Shown piece after piece: positions 25,797 through 34,223 of a DNA stretch of 64,000 bases. Source of the stretch: SIRX01 sp965214475 (GTDB taxonomy: Bacteria > Actinomycetota > Rubrobacteria > Rubrobacterales > Rubrobacteraceae). Location: NCBI GenBank assembly GCA_965214475.1, contig OZ243953.1, positions 2,976,001-3,040,000 on the forward strand, read 5' to 3'. A program made the translations under genes and the position numbers. Under the pieces are notes generated by a model, which made no database searches, was not told the origin of the DNA, and saw only the letters and a list, made by a program, of their open reading frames with translations. How positions within the stretch are numbered: position 1 is the first letter of the stretch; every line of letters starts with the position of its first letter.

Positions 25797-26399
25797 TCAA
25801 GGACGGATCCGATCCCGAACAGCCGCCCCCACCAAGTCGGCAAAGAACGCACAGGAGCGGTCGAACAAGCCCCTGTCGCCCTCCAAAGCCCCGATTACAT
25901 AGGCGCCTTCCAACAAGACAAACAAACGCTCCGCTAACATCGCGGAATCCTCCACCCCAGCCTCGGCGGCGAGACCCCGAAGCCGCTCCCGTACCCCAGC
26001 CTTGTGACGCCGGATCACTAGCCGCGCCGGGTGCTCCGGGTCCGGGAACTCCGCAGCGCAGTTAACGAAAGCGCAACCCCGCATCTCCCTAGTAGCGAGA
26101 TACTCCCGGTAAGCGTCACAAACGGCCAGTAGCTTCTCGCGCGAATCTTCGTAACCCGAAAGCTTCTCCTCCAGAAACTCTTGCCAGCGCCGGTCGTTGT
26201 CGTCCAGGTAAGCAGTTACGAGCTCATCCTTCGAGGAGAAGTGGGCGTAGAGAGTCATCTTCGTCACCCCAGCCCTCTCAGCCACCGCACTAACCCCGGT
26301 AGCGCATATACCACCCCTGTAGAAAAGTTCGTGGGCGGCGTCCAGCAATTTCCGATGCGTCTTCTTTTTGGCTCTTGTCTGCACCGCTTTCTCAGGCAT
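25797..26399 (-). CDS. TetR/AcrR family transcriptional repressor
   Basis: A 200-aa regulator with an N-terminal TetR helix-turn-helix (about 12-58; GICATGVSAVAERAGVTKMTLYAHFSSK is the recognition region, split here at its core VSAVAERAGVTKMTLYAHF) and an all-helical ligand domain. The open frame begins at 26447, but ATG 26399 fits the family's usual N-terminus and sits 6 nt after the -10 CATAAT. It likely represses itself and the MFS gene downstream. Confidence 0.88.
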   Translation of the reverse strand: MPEKAVQTRAKKKTHRKLLDAAHELFYRGGICATGVSAVAERAGVTKMTLYAHFSSKDELVTAYLDDNDRRWQEFLEEKLSGYEDSREKLLAVCDAYREYLATREMRGCAFVNCAAEFPDPEHPARLVIRRHKAGVRERLRGLAAEAGVEDSAMLAERLFVLLEGAYVIGALEGDRGLFDRSCAFFADLVGAAVRDRIRP

Positions 26400-26405
26400 A
26401 GTCCG

Positions 26406-26434
26406 ATTATGCTTACCGGTATATATAAATACAA
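26406..26434 (-). promoter_or_regulatory. Promoter with embedded TetR operator candidate
   Basis: On the minus strand, -35 TTGTAT (26434-26429) and -10 CATAAT (26411-26406) are separated by 17 bp. The spacer contains the palindrome TACCGGTA (26414-26421), an ideal place for a repressor. Transcription would begin at the ATG at 26399, giving a leaderless message. Confidence 0.55.
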
Positions 26435-26570
26435 GCTGATGCGGCAACTGAATAACGAGGAATAGCGAGAACTCCGCTGGCCTCCGATATTTGTTTTCTG
26501 ATTGAAACCCCTATTATCGGATGCTGACAAAGTGAGACAATAGACGCACTCAACATGAAGGAGGCGGCGA

Positions 26571-27944
26571 ATGGATAACGGGGACAGGTTCGTTCGGGTT
26601 CTGGGACAGAGGGACGTTATCGCGTTGGCTTTCGGGGCCATGATCGGCTTCGGCTGGGTCCCGCTCGTCGGCACCTGGCTTACGGAAGCGGGGAGCCTGG
26701 GGGCGATTCTGGCGTTTCTAATCGGGGGTACGGTGGTCGTCTTTGTCGGCCTGACTTACTCGGAGTTGGTCTCTGCCATGCCAAAGGCCGGCGGGGAGCA
26801 TAATTATGCCTGGCGGGCGATTGGTCCGGTGGGGGCGTTCGTGGCTTCGTGGGCCATCGCGCTCGGGTATGTCTCGGTGACGGCTTTCGAGGCGGTCGCT
26901 CTACCGACGACGATGGAGTTTCTGCTCCCGGAGGGATTCAAGACCGGATTGCTCTGGAGCGTCGCAGGATACGACGTGTACTTTACCTGGGTCCTGATCG
27001 GGGTCGTAGGAGCTGCGGCTATTACAGCTCTGAATTTCGTGGGCGTGAAACCCTCGGCGATCTTCCAATTTATAGCGGTGTTGGCGCTGCTGGGCATCGC
27101 GGCGCTGTTTATCTTCGGCACGTTTGTCGGGGGGAGTGGGGAGGACTTTACGCCGCTGTTCTCCGGGGCCGGTATCGCCGGTCTCCTGACCGTAGTATTG
27201 ATGACGCCGTTTTTGTTCGTCGGGTTCGACGTGATACCGCAGTCGGCGGAGGAGATAGACTTGCCGTTTCGTCAGATCGGGCTGCTGCTGATCGTCTCCG
27301 TCGTTATGGCTGCGGTGTTCTACATAATCGTCATCATCGGAGTCGGAAGCGGGTTGAGCCGATCGGCGCTGGGGGATACGGACTTGGCCTCCGCCGCCGG
27401 AATGCAGGCTTTGTTTGGCAGCCAGATCTTCGGGAACATCCTGGTTATTGGCGGCATCGCTGGGATACTTACGAGCTGGAACGGGTTCATGATCGGCGGT
27501 AGCCGAATCCTGTACGCGATGGCCGACAGTGGGATGCTGCCGCAATTCCTCGCCAAAATCCATCCCCGGTTCCACACGCCCTCAAACGCCATCCTACTGG
27601 TCGGGGGACTCTCGATCATCGCGCCGTTCTTTGGTCGTGAGACGCTGATCTGGCTGGTCAATGCCGGTGGGTTGGGCATCGTTATCGCCTACCTGATGGT
27701 CGCAATCTCGTTCCTGGTGCTGCGTCGCCGGGAACCGGAGATGGAGCGACCTTTCCGGGCCGGTCGGGGTCCGATCATCGGCATCATCGCCGCCGTTTTG
27801 AGTGCGGGGATCGCCAGCCAGTACCTGCCGGGGATGCCGTCCGGGTTGGGCGTACCGGAGTGGATCATCGTCGGCCTCTGGACGGTTATCGGGGTGGCCT
27901 TCGCGCTACAGATGGACGTGCCCGAGTACAACCCCGAACTATGA
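26571..27944 (+). CDS. APC superfamily amino acid/polyamine permease
   Basis: A 457-aa transporter with about 12 transmembrane segments and the APC-family opening DVIALAFGAMIGFGW with the helix-1 glycine-rich break, plus the conserved TYSELVSAMPKAGGEHNYA. It probably imports an amino acid or amine. AAGGAGG (near 26557) precedes ATG 26571. It is followed within 48 nt by a GABA transaminase, so GABA, putrescine or an omega-amino acid is the likely cargo. Confidence 0.88.
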   Translation: MDNGDRFVRVLGQRDVIALAFGAMIGFGWVPLVGTWLTEAGSLGAILAFLIGGTVVVFVGLTYSELVSAMPKAGGEHNYAWRAIGPVGAFVASWAIALGYVSVTAFEAVALPTTMEFLLPEGFKTGLLWSVAGYDVYFTWVLIGVVGAAAITALNFVGVKPSAIFQFIAVLALLGIAALFIFGTFVGGSGEDFTPLFSGAGIAGLLTVVLMTPFLFVGFDVIPQSAEEIDLPFRQIGLLLIVSVVMAAVFYIIVIIGVGSGLSRSALGDTDLASAAGMQALFGSQIFGNILVIGGIAGILTSWNGFMIGGSRILYAMADSGMLPQFLAKIHPRFHTPSNAILLVGGLSIIAPFFGRETLIWLVNAGGLGIVIAYLMVAISFLVLRRREPEMERPFRAGRGPIIGIIAAVLSAGIASQYLPGMPSGLGVPEWIIVGLWTVIGVAFALQMDVPEYNPEL

Positions 27945-27992
27945 GGCGAGTATACTGGAAGCGTTCAAAGCGATGGGAAAGGTTGGGTAGCG

Positions 27993-29369
27993 ATGCTTGA
28001 CTCGACGAGGATAAAGACGGAGATACCGGGGCCCAAGAGCAAGGCCCTGATGGAGCGGCGTCACGGGGCGGTAACTGCGGGAATAAAGTCAGGAACCCCG
28101 ATCTTCGTCCACGAAGCTAAAGGCGCCACTTTGACCGACGTTGACGGCAACGCGTTTATAGACTTCGGTGGCGGCATCGGCACGATGAACGTCGGACATT
28201 CCGACCCTCGGGTGGTCGAGGCGATCAAGGATCAAGCCGACCGCTTTACCCACACCTGCTTCTTCGTCAACCATTACGAGCCTTACGTGGAACTGGCCGA
28301 ACGTCTGAACGAGATGGTGCCCGGGGATACGGAGAAGCGGACGGCGTTCTTCAACTCCGGCGCGGAGGCGGTAGAGAACGCCGTCAAGATCGCGCGCTAC
28401 CACACAGGCCGGCAGGGAATCCTGGCCTTCGAAAATGCCTTCCACGGCCGCACCCTGCTCACTATGAGCCTCACCAGCGCGGTAGACCCGTACAAAAAAG
28501 GTTTCGGGCCGTTCGCACCGGAGATCTACCGGGTACCCGCTCCCTACGCCTACCGCTGCCCGTCGAACCAGGACTGCTCCGGCGGATGCCAGGGCAATTG
28601 CTTCGAGTTTATAGAGCGGTCGCTGGTGACGGGGGTTGGCGCGGAGCATCTGGCGGCGATCCTCATCGAGCCCGTACTGGGTGAGGGCGGTTTCATAACC
28701 GTCCCGGATTTCTACATGCAGCGGCTGCGGGAACTGTGTGACGAGGTGGGTGCGCTACTCATCGCCGACGAGGTGCAGGCAGGCTACGGACGAACGGGAA
28801 AGATGCTCGCCATCGAGCATTCCGGCGTCGAGCCGGACCTAGTTACGACGGCCAAGAGCATGGCCGCCGGGATGCCGCTCGGCGGCGTAACGGGCAAGGC
28901 GGAGATCATGGACAGCGTCCATCCCGGCGGTCTCGGAACCACCTACGGCGGCAACCCGCTCTCCTGCGCCGCCGCCCTCGCCGTCTTGGACGCCTTCGAG
29001 GAAGATGATCTGCTCTCCCGCGCCGAAGTAATAGGCGAGCGCGTGATGGCCGCGATGCGCGACATCCAGGAAAAGCACCCGGAAATCATCGGCGACGTAC
29101 GGGGCCGGGGCGCGATGGTTGCGATGGAGCTCGTCACAGATCCCGAAAGCAAAGAGCCCGACCCAGATCGGACCGCAAGGATAATCGGCAATGCCCTCCA
29201 GGAAGGGCTGCTGCTCCTCACCGCCGGGCCTATGGGTAACAACATTCGGGTACTCGTACCATTTGCAGTAACCGACGATCAGTTGGAAGAAGGGTTAGAG
29301 ATTCTAGGCCGCGCTATGGACTCGGCCGCTGAAAGTTCGGGCGAAAAACTCCGCCCCGGAAGCGAGTAA
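27993..29369 (+). CDS. gabT: 4-aminobutyrate aminotransferase (GABA-T)
   Basis: A 458-aa class III transaminase with NSGAEAVENAVKIARYHTG, FHGRTLLTMSLT, the cofactor aspartate in ADEVQAGYGRTG and the Schiff-base lysine in TTAKSMAAGMPLGG. A Cys-rich CPSNQDCSGGCQGNC insert near residue 190 is also found in other GabT proteins. It converts GABA to succinic semialdehyde. It forms a pair with the permease upstream and continues the putrescine route encoded on the other strand. Confidence 0.9.
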   Translation: MLDSTRIKTEIPGPKSKALMERRHGAVTAGIKSGTPIFVHEAKGATLTDVDGNAFIDFGGGIGTMNVGHSDPRVVEAIKDQADRFTHTCFFVNHYEPYVELAERLNEMVPGDTEKRTAFFNSGAEAVENAVKIARYHTGRQGILAFENAFHGRTLLTMSLTSAVDPYKKGFGPFAPEIYRVPAPYAYRCPSNQDCSGGCQGNCFEFIERSLVTGVGAEHLAAILIEPVLGEGGFITVPDFYMQRLRELCDEVGALLIADEVQAGYGRTGKMLAIEHSGVEPDLVTTAKSMAAGMPLGGVTGKAEIMDSVHPGGLGTTYGGNPLSCAAALAVLDAFEEDDLLSRAEVIGERVMAAMRDIQEKHPEIIGDVRGRGAMVAMELVTDPESKEPDPDRTARIIGNALQEGLLLLTAGPMGNNIRVLVPFAVTDDQLEEGLEILGRAMDSAAESSGEKLRPGSE

Positions 29370-29401
29370 ATCAGAGCGAGAACCTGTTCTGGTAAAATAG
29401 T

Positions 29402-29429
29402 ATGGGCCGCATTGCGTGGCCCGTGTTTT
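29402..29429 (+). terminator. Probable intrinsic terminator after gabT
   Basis: A 9-bp stem (29402-29410 with 29416-29424, two G-U pairs) around a short loop is followed by GTTTTG. It ends the gabT transcript and lies before the start of the nuclease-family gene at 29450. Confidence 0.5.
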
Positions 29430-29449
29430 GCTGTCGAATGGGTGATCTG

Positions 29450-30667
29450 ATGAGCGAAGTAGAGCAGACCGAACAGGACCTCAAGGCGCTTGAAGCCTTT
29501 ATCGTAAACAACCCGGATCTGGAACGGCTGGAAGCGCTGTTGGACCGGTTCAACATCTTCGAAGCCATCGGCGTCGTCCGTCAAGAACTCCGGCATTCGG
29601 ACTTCCTCGCTTTCCTTCTAGATCCGCAGGAAAATCATGGGCTGGGCGACGCTTTCATAAAGCGGCTACTACAGCAGGTGCTCATGTCTACGCCGGATGT
29701 TTCCGCACCCGTTACGCCGGTCGAGTTGAGCCTTTGGGATCTCGACAGGATGGGAGTTCAGCGAGAGTGGCAGCGCATAGATATATTTTTAATGGACGAA
29801 CAGAACCGGCTGGCGATTATCGTAGAGAACAAGGTTGACACAGGAGAACATTCCGACCAACTCCAACGCTACTACGAGACCGTACGGCAGCATTATCCTG
29901 ACTACAAAGTAATCAGCCTTTATCTGACTCCCGCTGGAGACGAGCCTTCGCACGAGGCGTACCTGCCTCTGAGCTATGGACTCGTCTGCGAAGTGCTCGA
30001 CAGTCTTGCTGACAGCCAACTCTCTGTTCTCAACACAGACTTACAGATCTTAATAACCCACTACACTGGAATGCTGAGGAGGCACATCGTAGGCGACTCT
30101 GAGATAGCGAGGTTGTCTCGGCGAATTTATCGGAAACACCAGCGGGCTATAGATGTCATCTTGGAGCACAGACCTGATCGACAGGATTTGATTAGGCAAA
30201 TTTTGGAGGATCTTGTGAATGAGCAGCCCAATTTGGTACTCGATCATCCTGGCAAAGGCAAGATGCAGTTTGCTCTCAAAGATTGGGATACACCTATCAA
30301 CCTATCTGGAAGTGGGTGGACTACTTCTGGTCGAATCCTGATGTTTGAAACTGTGAACGATCCTAAATTCTTGGATGTAAAGCTGCTGGTCGGACCAGGT
30401 GAAGCAAGTATTCGAAAAGGCTTCTTTCAGGCGGCTAAATCCAATGGCGAACCCTTTAATGTTGCCAGGAAGCTTGCAAAAAAACACAATACTATCTACT
30501 CACGTCGGCTTGCTAGCCAGCCCCTTCTTGAAGAGAGTGAGTTTGAAGGAATAGAACAAGAAATCCGTAAGAACTGGGCTGACTTCCTAGAAAATGACCT
30601 GCCACAGATAGACGCTGCTCTCAAGCAGGAATCGTGGATCTGGCAGGAGCCAGACGAATCCGAATAG
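29450..30667 (+). CDS. PD-(D/E)XK nuclease superfamily protein (PDDEXK_4-like)
   Basis: A 405-aa protein. The core PD-(D/E)XK pattern is visible as RIDIFLMDEQNRLAIIVENK (about residues 108-127), with the catalytic Asp, Glu and Lys in order, then DQLQRYYETV. The N-terminal region (RQELRHSDFLAFLLDP) matches the family called PDDEXK_4, commonly found alone and of unproven function. The second half is clearly richer in A+T than the neighbours, suggesting horizontal gain. ATG 29450 is chosen; in-frame starts at 29402 and 29438 fall in the gabT terminator region or lack a ribosome-binding site. It could act in DNA defence or nucleic-acid processing; no partner is seen. Confidence 0.72.
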   Translation: MSEVEQTEQDLKALEAFIVNNPDLERLEALLDRFNIFEAIGVVRQELRHSDFLAFLLDPQENHGLGDAFIKRLLQQVLMSTPDVSAPVTPVELSLWDLDRMGVQREWQRIDIFLMDEQNRLAIIVENKVDTGEHSDQLQRYYETVRQHYPDYKVISLYLTPAGDEPSHEAYLPLSYGLVCEVLDSLADSQLSVLNTDLQILITHYTGMLRRHIVGDSEIARLSRRIYRKHQRAIDVILEHRPDRQDLIRQILEDLVNEQPNLVLDHPGKGKMQFALKDWDTPINLSGSGWTTSGRILMFETVNDPKFLDVKLLVGPGEASIRKGFFQAAKSNGEPFNVARKLAKKHNTIYSRRLASQPLLEESEFEGIEQEIRKNWADFLENDLPQIDAALKQESWIWQEPDESE

Positions 30668-30721
30668 CCTGATTCTATAGAGGTTTATCTGTGACTCCGT
30701 TGAGTCGCGTGGAAAGAGGAC

Positions 30722-31285
30722 TCAGCCGAGCAAAGCGTTTACGTCGAAAACTAGCTCAGGCAATATGGATGAGGCGAGGGTTTCTCCCCGTCGCGACTGT
30801 TCGAGGTGGCGGTAGATCTCACCGGACGGACTGGTGTGGCGCTCGACGGTTTCGCTTGCGAGATCCACGATCCAGACCTCCGAGATACCTGAACGGGCAT
30901 AAAGTGGCAGTTTGATATTCCGGTCGTAGGAGAGGGTGGTGTCGGGGACTTCGATCAGGAGCAATACATCTTCGGGGCTGGGAAGCGACTCTCTGTAGTC
31001 CCGCATCCGAATCACCGCCAGGTCCGGTTTCGGTTCGTTGCCTTCGTCCAGCCTAACCGGATTCTGGACGTCTACGAGAAACTCACCGCCTACTTGTTTT
31101 CCGAGGAGCCGGTTGAGGTTCCTGACGACGCTGGCGTGGCGTGCGCCAATAGGTGCCATCTCAGATACCTCCCCCTCAATAAGCTCTACCCGGTCATCCT
31201 CGTGGAGTATTCCGGCTTCGACCATACGATGATACTCGTGGACGGTAAAGCGTCGCCGCGTAACCTCTTGTGTCTTTGCTTCCAC
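30722..31285 (-). CDS. Uma2 family endonuclease-like protein (DUF820)
   Basis: A 187-aa PD-(D/E)XK-fold protein with FTVHEYHRMVEAGIL, ELIEGEV, the acidic KPDLAVIR and the LLLIEVPDTTLSYDRNIK block that holds the Glu and Lys of the active-site pattern, then LYARSGISEVWIVD. The family is widespread in many copies in actinobacteria and cyanobacteria, with unproven function. GTG start at 31285 with GGAGG upstream. It is convergent with the PDDEXK_4 gene. Confidence 0.82.
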   Translation of the reverse strand: MEAKTQEVTRRRFTVHEYHRMVEAGILHEDDRVELIEGEVSEMAPIGARHASVVRNLNRLLGKQVGGEFLVDVQNPVRLDEGNEPKPDLAVIRMRDYRESLPSPEDVLLLIEVPDTTLSYDRNIKLPLYARSGISEVWIVDLASETVERHTSPSGEIYRHLEQSRRGETLASSILPELVFDVNALLG

Positions 31286-31360
31286 AGAAGACCTCCGATG
31301 AGTGCCTATCTCGGGAGTATAGCCGAGGTAGAGATAAATCCCTGAGACTCATCTTCCGAC

Positions 31361-31909
31361 TCAGGTGCGTGAGGCAGCTATTACGGGGGCGGCGGCTACC
31401 GCTACTATGGCGGCCAGGGCTATCTTTATGAGGTCTAACAAGATGAACGGCAAGACTCCTTGCGCCAACGCGATCGCAAGCGGCAGTTGCGACAAGACCA
31501 TGAGCCACGTAGCACCGAAGGCGTAGATCACGACGAGCCCGCCGGTACCCGCCAGGAAACTGGACCACAGCGCCTTGCGTCGGGTCGCACTGGCCGCGGC
31601 CGATGCCGCGAGGCCCGCTACGGCGGCGGCGAGCGGGTATGAGACCAGGTAACCGCCAGTGGGACCGAGGATGTGGCCGATCCCACCCTGAAAACCGAAG
31701 AACACCGGCACGCCAACGGCCCCGATCAGCAGGTAGATCACCATTGCCAACGCGCCGTACCGTGGCCCGAGCAGCAATCCGGATAGAACTACGGCCAGAA
31801 CCTGCATAGTAAACGGAACCCCCGAGAAAGGCAGGGGTATGGCGATCTGGGCCGCCACGGCTGTGAGGGCCGCCATCAAAGCTACCCGGGTCATCGTGTA
31901 AATGTTCAA
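31361..31909 (-). CDS. bioY: Biotin transporter BioY (ECF S component)
   Basis: A 182-aa six-helix membrane protein. The motif GPRYGALAMVIYLLIGAVGVP followed by GPTGGYLVSYPLAA is diagnostic for BioY (split here as GPRYGALAMVIYLL and GPTGGYLVSY). It binds biotin in the membrane and works with a shared EcfA/EcfT module or alone; no EcfA/T or bioMN gene is in the window. The start is TTG 31909; ATG at 31894 is an alternative. Monocistronic. Confidence 0.9.
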   Translation of the reverse strand: MNIYTMTRVALMAALTAVAAQIAIPLPFSGVPFTMQVLAVVLSGLLLGPRYGALAMVIYLLIGAVGVPVFFGFQGGIGHILGPTGGYLVSYPLAAAVAGLAASAAASATRRKALWSSFLAGTGGLVVIYAFGATWLMVLSQLPLAIALAQGVLPFILLDLIKIALAAIVAVAAAPVIAASRT

Positions 31910-31982
31910 CTCATGCGCTCCGTCTAATCAAAAGGTAATTTTCAGAACGCATCATCTCATTTTCCGGCTTCTTTTGGGCATA

Positions 31983-32011
31983 GAAAAAGGGCCAGAGTCA
32001 ATCCGGCCCTC
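31983..32011 (-). terminator. Intrinsic terminator of the phasin-like gene
   Basis: On the minus strand a stem (AGGGCCGGA with TCTGGCCCT, one G-U) is followed by TTTTT. It lies 23 nt past the phasin-like stop codon and before bioY. Confidence 0.75.
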
Positions 32012-32033
32012 TGAGTTACTGCTTTGGTGAGTT

Positions 32034-32537
32034 TTACGAGGCGGGCTTGAGCTTACGATCGATCTGGCCGACTACCGTCTCGCGGTTTTTGTTGCTTTTC
32101 TCGTACTCGCGCACCTCTTGCAACTCCTGGGCGGAGAGGTTGTCGAGCGCTTTACCGACCTCTTCGACGTTCAACTCGTCGTAGCCGGAGACGGGGAATC
32201 CACCCTCGGTGATCTCGTTTTCGACGACCTTGAGGCCCTGCTTGTAGTAGGAAAGCGGCGCGTACACGAAATCCATGTAGGCGTCTACGCTCTCTCCAAC
32301 CAACGTCTGGAAAGCACCGCGCTGCTTCTCGGCCCGCTCGACGAGCTCCTGGGTCATCACCCGGTTGCTCTCGACCTGCTGACGGACCTCACGAGTGCCG
32401 TTCTCGAACATATCCTTCCAAAACTTCATGTTCCGCTCCTGCAAAGCGACCGTGTGATCCAGAACCGTTTTGTACGAGTCGCTGGTCGTCGCCATTACTT
32501 GCTCCGTTACCTTGTTGGCTTTCTCTATAGTAGCCAT
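32034..32537 (-). CDS. Phasin-like helical protein
   Basis: A 167-aa acidic/basic, almost wholly helical protein without cysteines. Its pattern (a long amphipathic region such as LQERNMKFWKDMFENG, EVRQQVESNRVMTQELVERAE, shown here as EVRQQVESNRVM, and YAPLSYYKQGLKVVE) resembles phasins or granule-associated proteins that coat polyhydroxyalkanoate granules. No PHA synthase is nearby, so the assignment is tentative; a generic coiled-coil stress protein is the alternative. AGGAGG lies just before ATG 32537, and a strong terminator follows. Confidence 0.55.
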   Translation of the reverse strand: MATIEKANKVTEQVMATTSDSYKTVLDHTVALQERNMKFWKDMFENGTREVRQQVESNRVMTQELVERAEKQRGAFQTLVGESVDAYMDFVYAPLSYYKQGLKVVENEITEGGFPVSGYDELNVEEVGKALDNLSAQELQEVREYEKSNKNRETVVGQIDRKLKPAS

Positions 32538-32605
32538 TCTTTAACCTCCTGCGCTTGCAAACTTTTGTCAACGTCTATATATGCAGTTTACACATATATT
32601 CCGAG

Positions 32606-33025
32606 ATGTCAAGCGAATTCTCTGTATGCTTTGGTGTAGAAGGTTGTCCGGATGCTGAGGGTTGGATCCGGCCGCAGGATCGTTCGTCTTTGGAGGGTAT
32701 TTTATTGGATCACGCGCAGTTTGAGGATGATGTATTGCTCGGTCGGATGGAGGGTAGCGTACCGGGCTATCTTTCTTATAGCGTGGAGGAGGGAGAGGTC
32801 CTGTGTGTTTTTCGGAGCATGGCTGAGGCGGAGGAATTCTACGGACGGTGGCGGCTACAGATACCGGGTGAGGGGTGGGAGGCGGTACTGCTCGCACCAG
32901 GGGAGTTGGTAGGAGTATTGTCGAACTTCGACCTCGTCTCGATCAGTCCGCAGCCCGTTCCGGAGGCGACGGAGTACTTGCTTGCGGTAGAAGACCTCTT
33001 ACAGGAAGTAAGAGACTCCGGATAA
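32606..33025 (+). CDS. Hypothetical protein, 139 aa
   Basis: I do not recognise this protein. It is acidic, with a readable globular pattern (YSVEEGEVLCVFRSMAEAEEF, seen as SVEEGEVLCVFRSMAEAEEF) and a Glu-rich C-terminus, and codon use resembles a real gene. ATG 32606 is taken because TATATT lies 5 nt before it; the frame is open to 32555. It is divergent from the phasin-like gene. It may be lineage-specific. Confidence 0.5.
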   Translation: MSSEFSVCFGVEGCPDAEGWIRPQDRSSLEGILLDHAQFEDDVLLGRMEGSVPGYLSYSVEEGEVLCVFRSMAEAEEFYGRWRLQIPGEGWEAVLLAPGELVGVLSNFDLVSISPQPVPEATEYLLAVEDLLQEVRDSG

Positions 33026-33371
33026 CGAAGAATCATTCTTTCGGCGATGAATTTCCGCCGTTTGGAGGATGTATCCTGGCGGAGGATTTGGCAGAGTTCA
33101 GTTTGTCGTTGAGAGAAACAGCGTCCTTAGAGAGAGGCAGTCTAAGAAAAGAGAGGACAAATTTGTACTAGCATCGAGCCCGCTTGGTATACTCTCCGGC
33201 GGGTTGAACCGGGCGTGCAATGTGGCATAGGGCATAGACCGGCGTAACGGATAGTGTAATAAACGATTGATCAAACCGTTGTCTTTTCGTTACTTTGGCG
33301 CGGTAAGCTGATCATGACGAGGTCGTAAGATAGGTCGCCGGTTGAGAAGGCTGACCAGGAGAGGTGATGAT
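33026..33371. other. 346-bp intergenic region before the sortase gene
   Basis: No convincing gene is seen on either strand. It has a possible promoter (TTGTAC at 33163-33168 and TATACT at 33188-33193, spacer 19 bp) and an imperfect inverted repeat AACG/CCGTT around 33260-33281. The rest holds nothing I can name. Confidence 0.4.
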
Positions 33372-34004
33372 ATGCGTTTGAGAAACTTAGTAGTTGTATT
33401 GACGGCGATGCTGATAATAGCGGCCCTGGCGGCTTGCGGGGGCGGTGAGGCCTCCAATACCTCCAATGCGAACCAGGAAAAAACAAAGCAGCAGCAGACG
33501 ACACCTCAAGAGCAGGTCGCCCCGGACAAGGGCAACGAGAAGAACAGTGAGGAGCAGGCACAAGCACCGCAAGACAAAAGCTTGAAGCTCACCGTGCCCA
33601 AGATGGCGCAGATAGACAACTCAGATATTCCCAGCGGAAAGGGGACCGCCAAGAGAATGTTCAAGGAGAACGCGGCGGTGCATCTCAAAGGCACGGGCTA
33701 CCCCTGGGAAGAAGAGGCCAATGTCTACATAGCCGGTCACCGTCTTGGTTATCCGGGCACGGATAGCTACCTGGCTTTCAACGACATAGACGCGCTGCAG
33801 AATGGCGACGAAGTCATTTTGGAGGATGCGGAGAACACTAAGTACACTTATGAGGTCTTCAATACGGTGGTCGTGGAGCCTACGGAATTGTCTGTGCTCA
33901 ACACCGTTGAGGGCAAGAATATCGTCAGTCTGCAGAGTTGCACGCTGCCGGACTACAGTGATCGGATCATCGTTCAGGCCGAATTGAAGGATAAGGCCGC
34001 GTAA
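33372..34004 (+). CDS. Lipid-anchored sortase (class E/D-like)
   Basis: A 210-aa exported protein. Residues 1-22 form a lipoprotein signal with lipobox LAAC (Cys22), followed by a long Q/E/K-rich low-complexity linker (about 28-70) and a sortase catalytic domain (about 72-205). The catalytic triad is visible: His123 in AGHRLGYPG, Cys190 in SLQSCTLPD and Arg198 in DRIIVQAE. Sortases join secreted proteins to the cell wall or to each other. Most are held by a transmembrane helix; here lipidation would replace it. No substrate with a sorting signal is in the window. AGGAGAGG precedes ATG 33372. Confidence 0.87.
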   Translation: MRLRNLVVVLTAMLIIAALAACGGGEASNTSNANQEKTKQQQTTPQEQVAPDKGNEKNSEEQAQAPQDKSLKLTVPKMAQIDNSDIPSGKGTAKRMFKENAAVHLKGTGYPWEEEANVYIAGHRLGYPGTDSYLAFNDIDALQNGDEVILEDAENTKYTYEVFNTVVVEPTELSVLNTVEGKNIVSLQSCTLPDYSDRIIVQAELKDKAA

Positions 34005-34033
34005 CCAGGACGAACGTTAGGTATATCGAGCTG

Positions 34034-34065
34034 AGAGACCGGGGTTTTCGGACTCCGGTCTTTTT
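34034..34065 (+). terminator. Intrinsic terminator of the sortase gene
   Basis: AGACCGG (34036-34042) pairs with CCGGTCT (34055-34061), followed by a run of five T. It lies 30 nt after the sortase stop. Confidence 0.75.
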
Positions 34066-34223
34066 GTTGCCCCAAACTATTATTGACTGGAAACAAAGGC
34101 CACCGGCCGCGTCGGGTAAGGCGCCCTGGCAACCGAGATTCAACGTTACACTACCGGCAGCAGCCAAGTCGTCGCACCTCGCTAGAGTTCCTTGGCGGAC
34201 CGCTGCTGTAGTATGCTGGCGAG

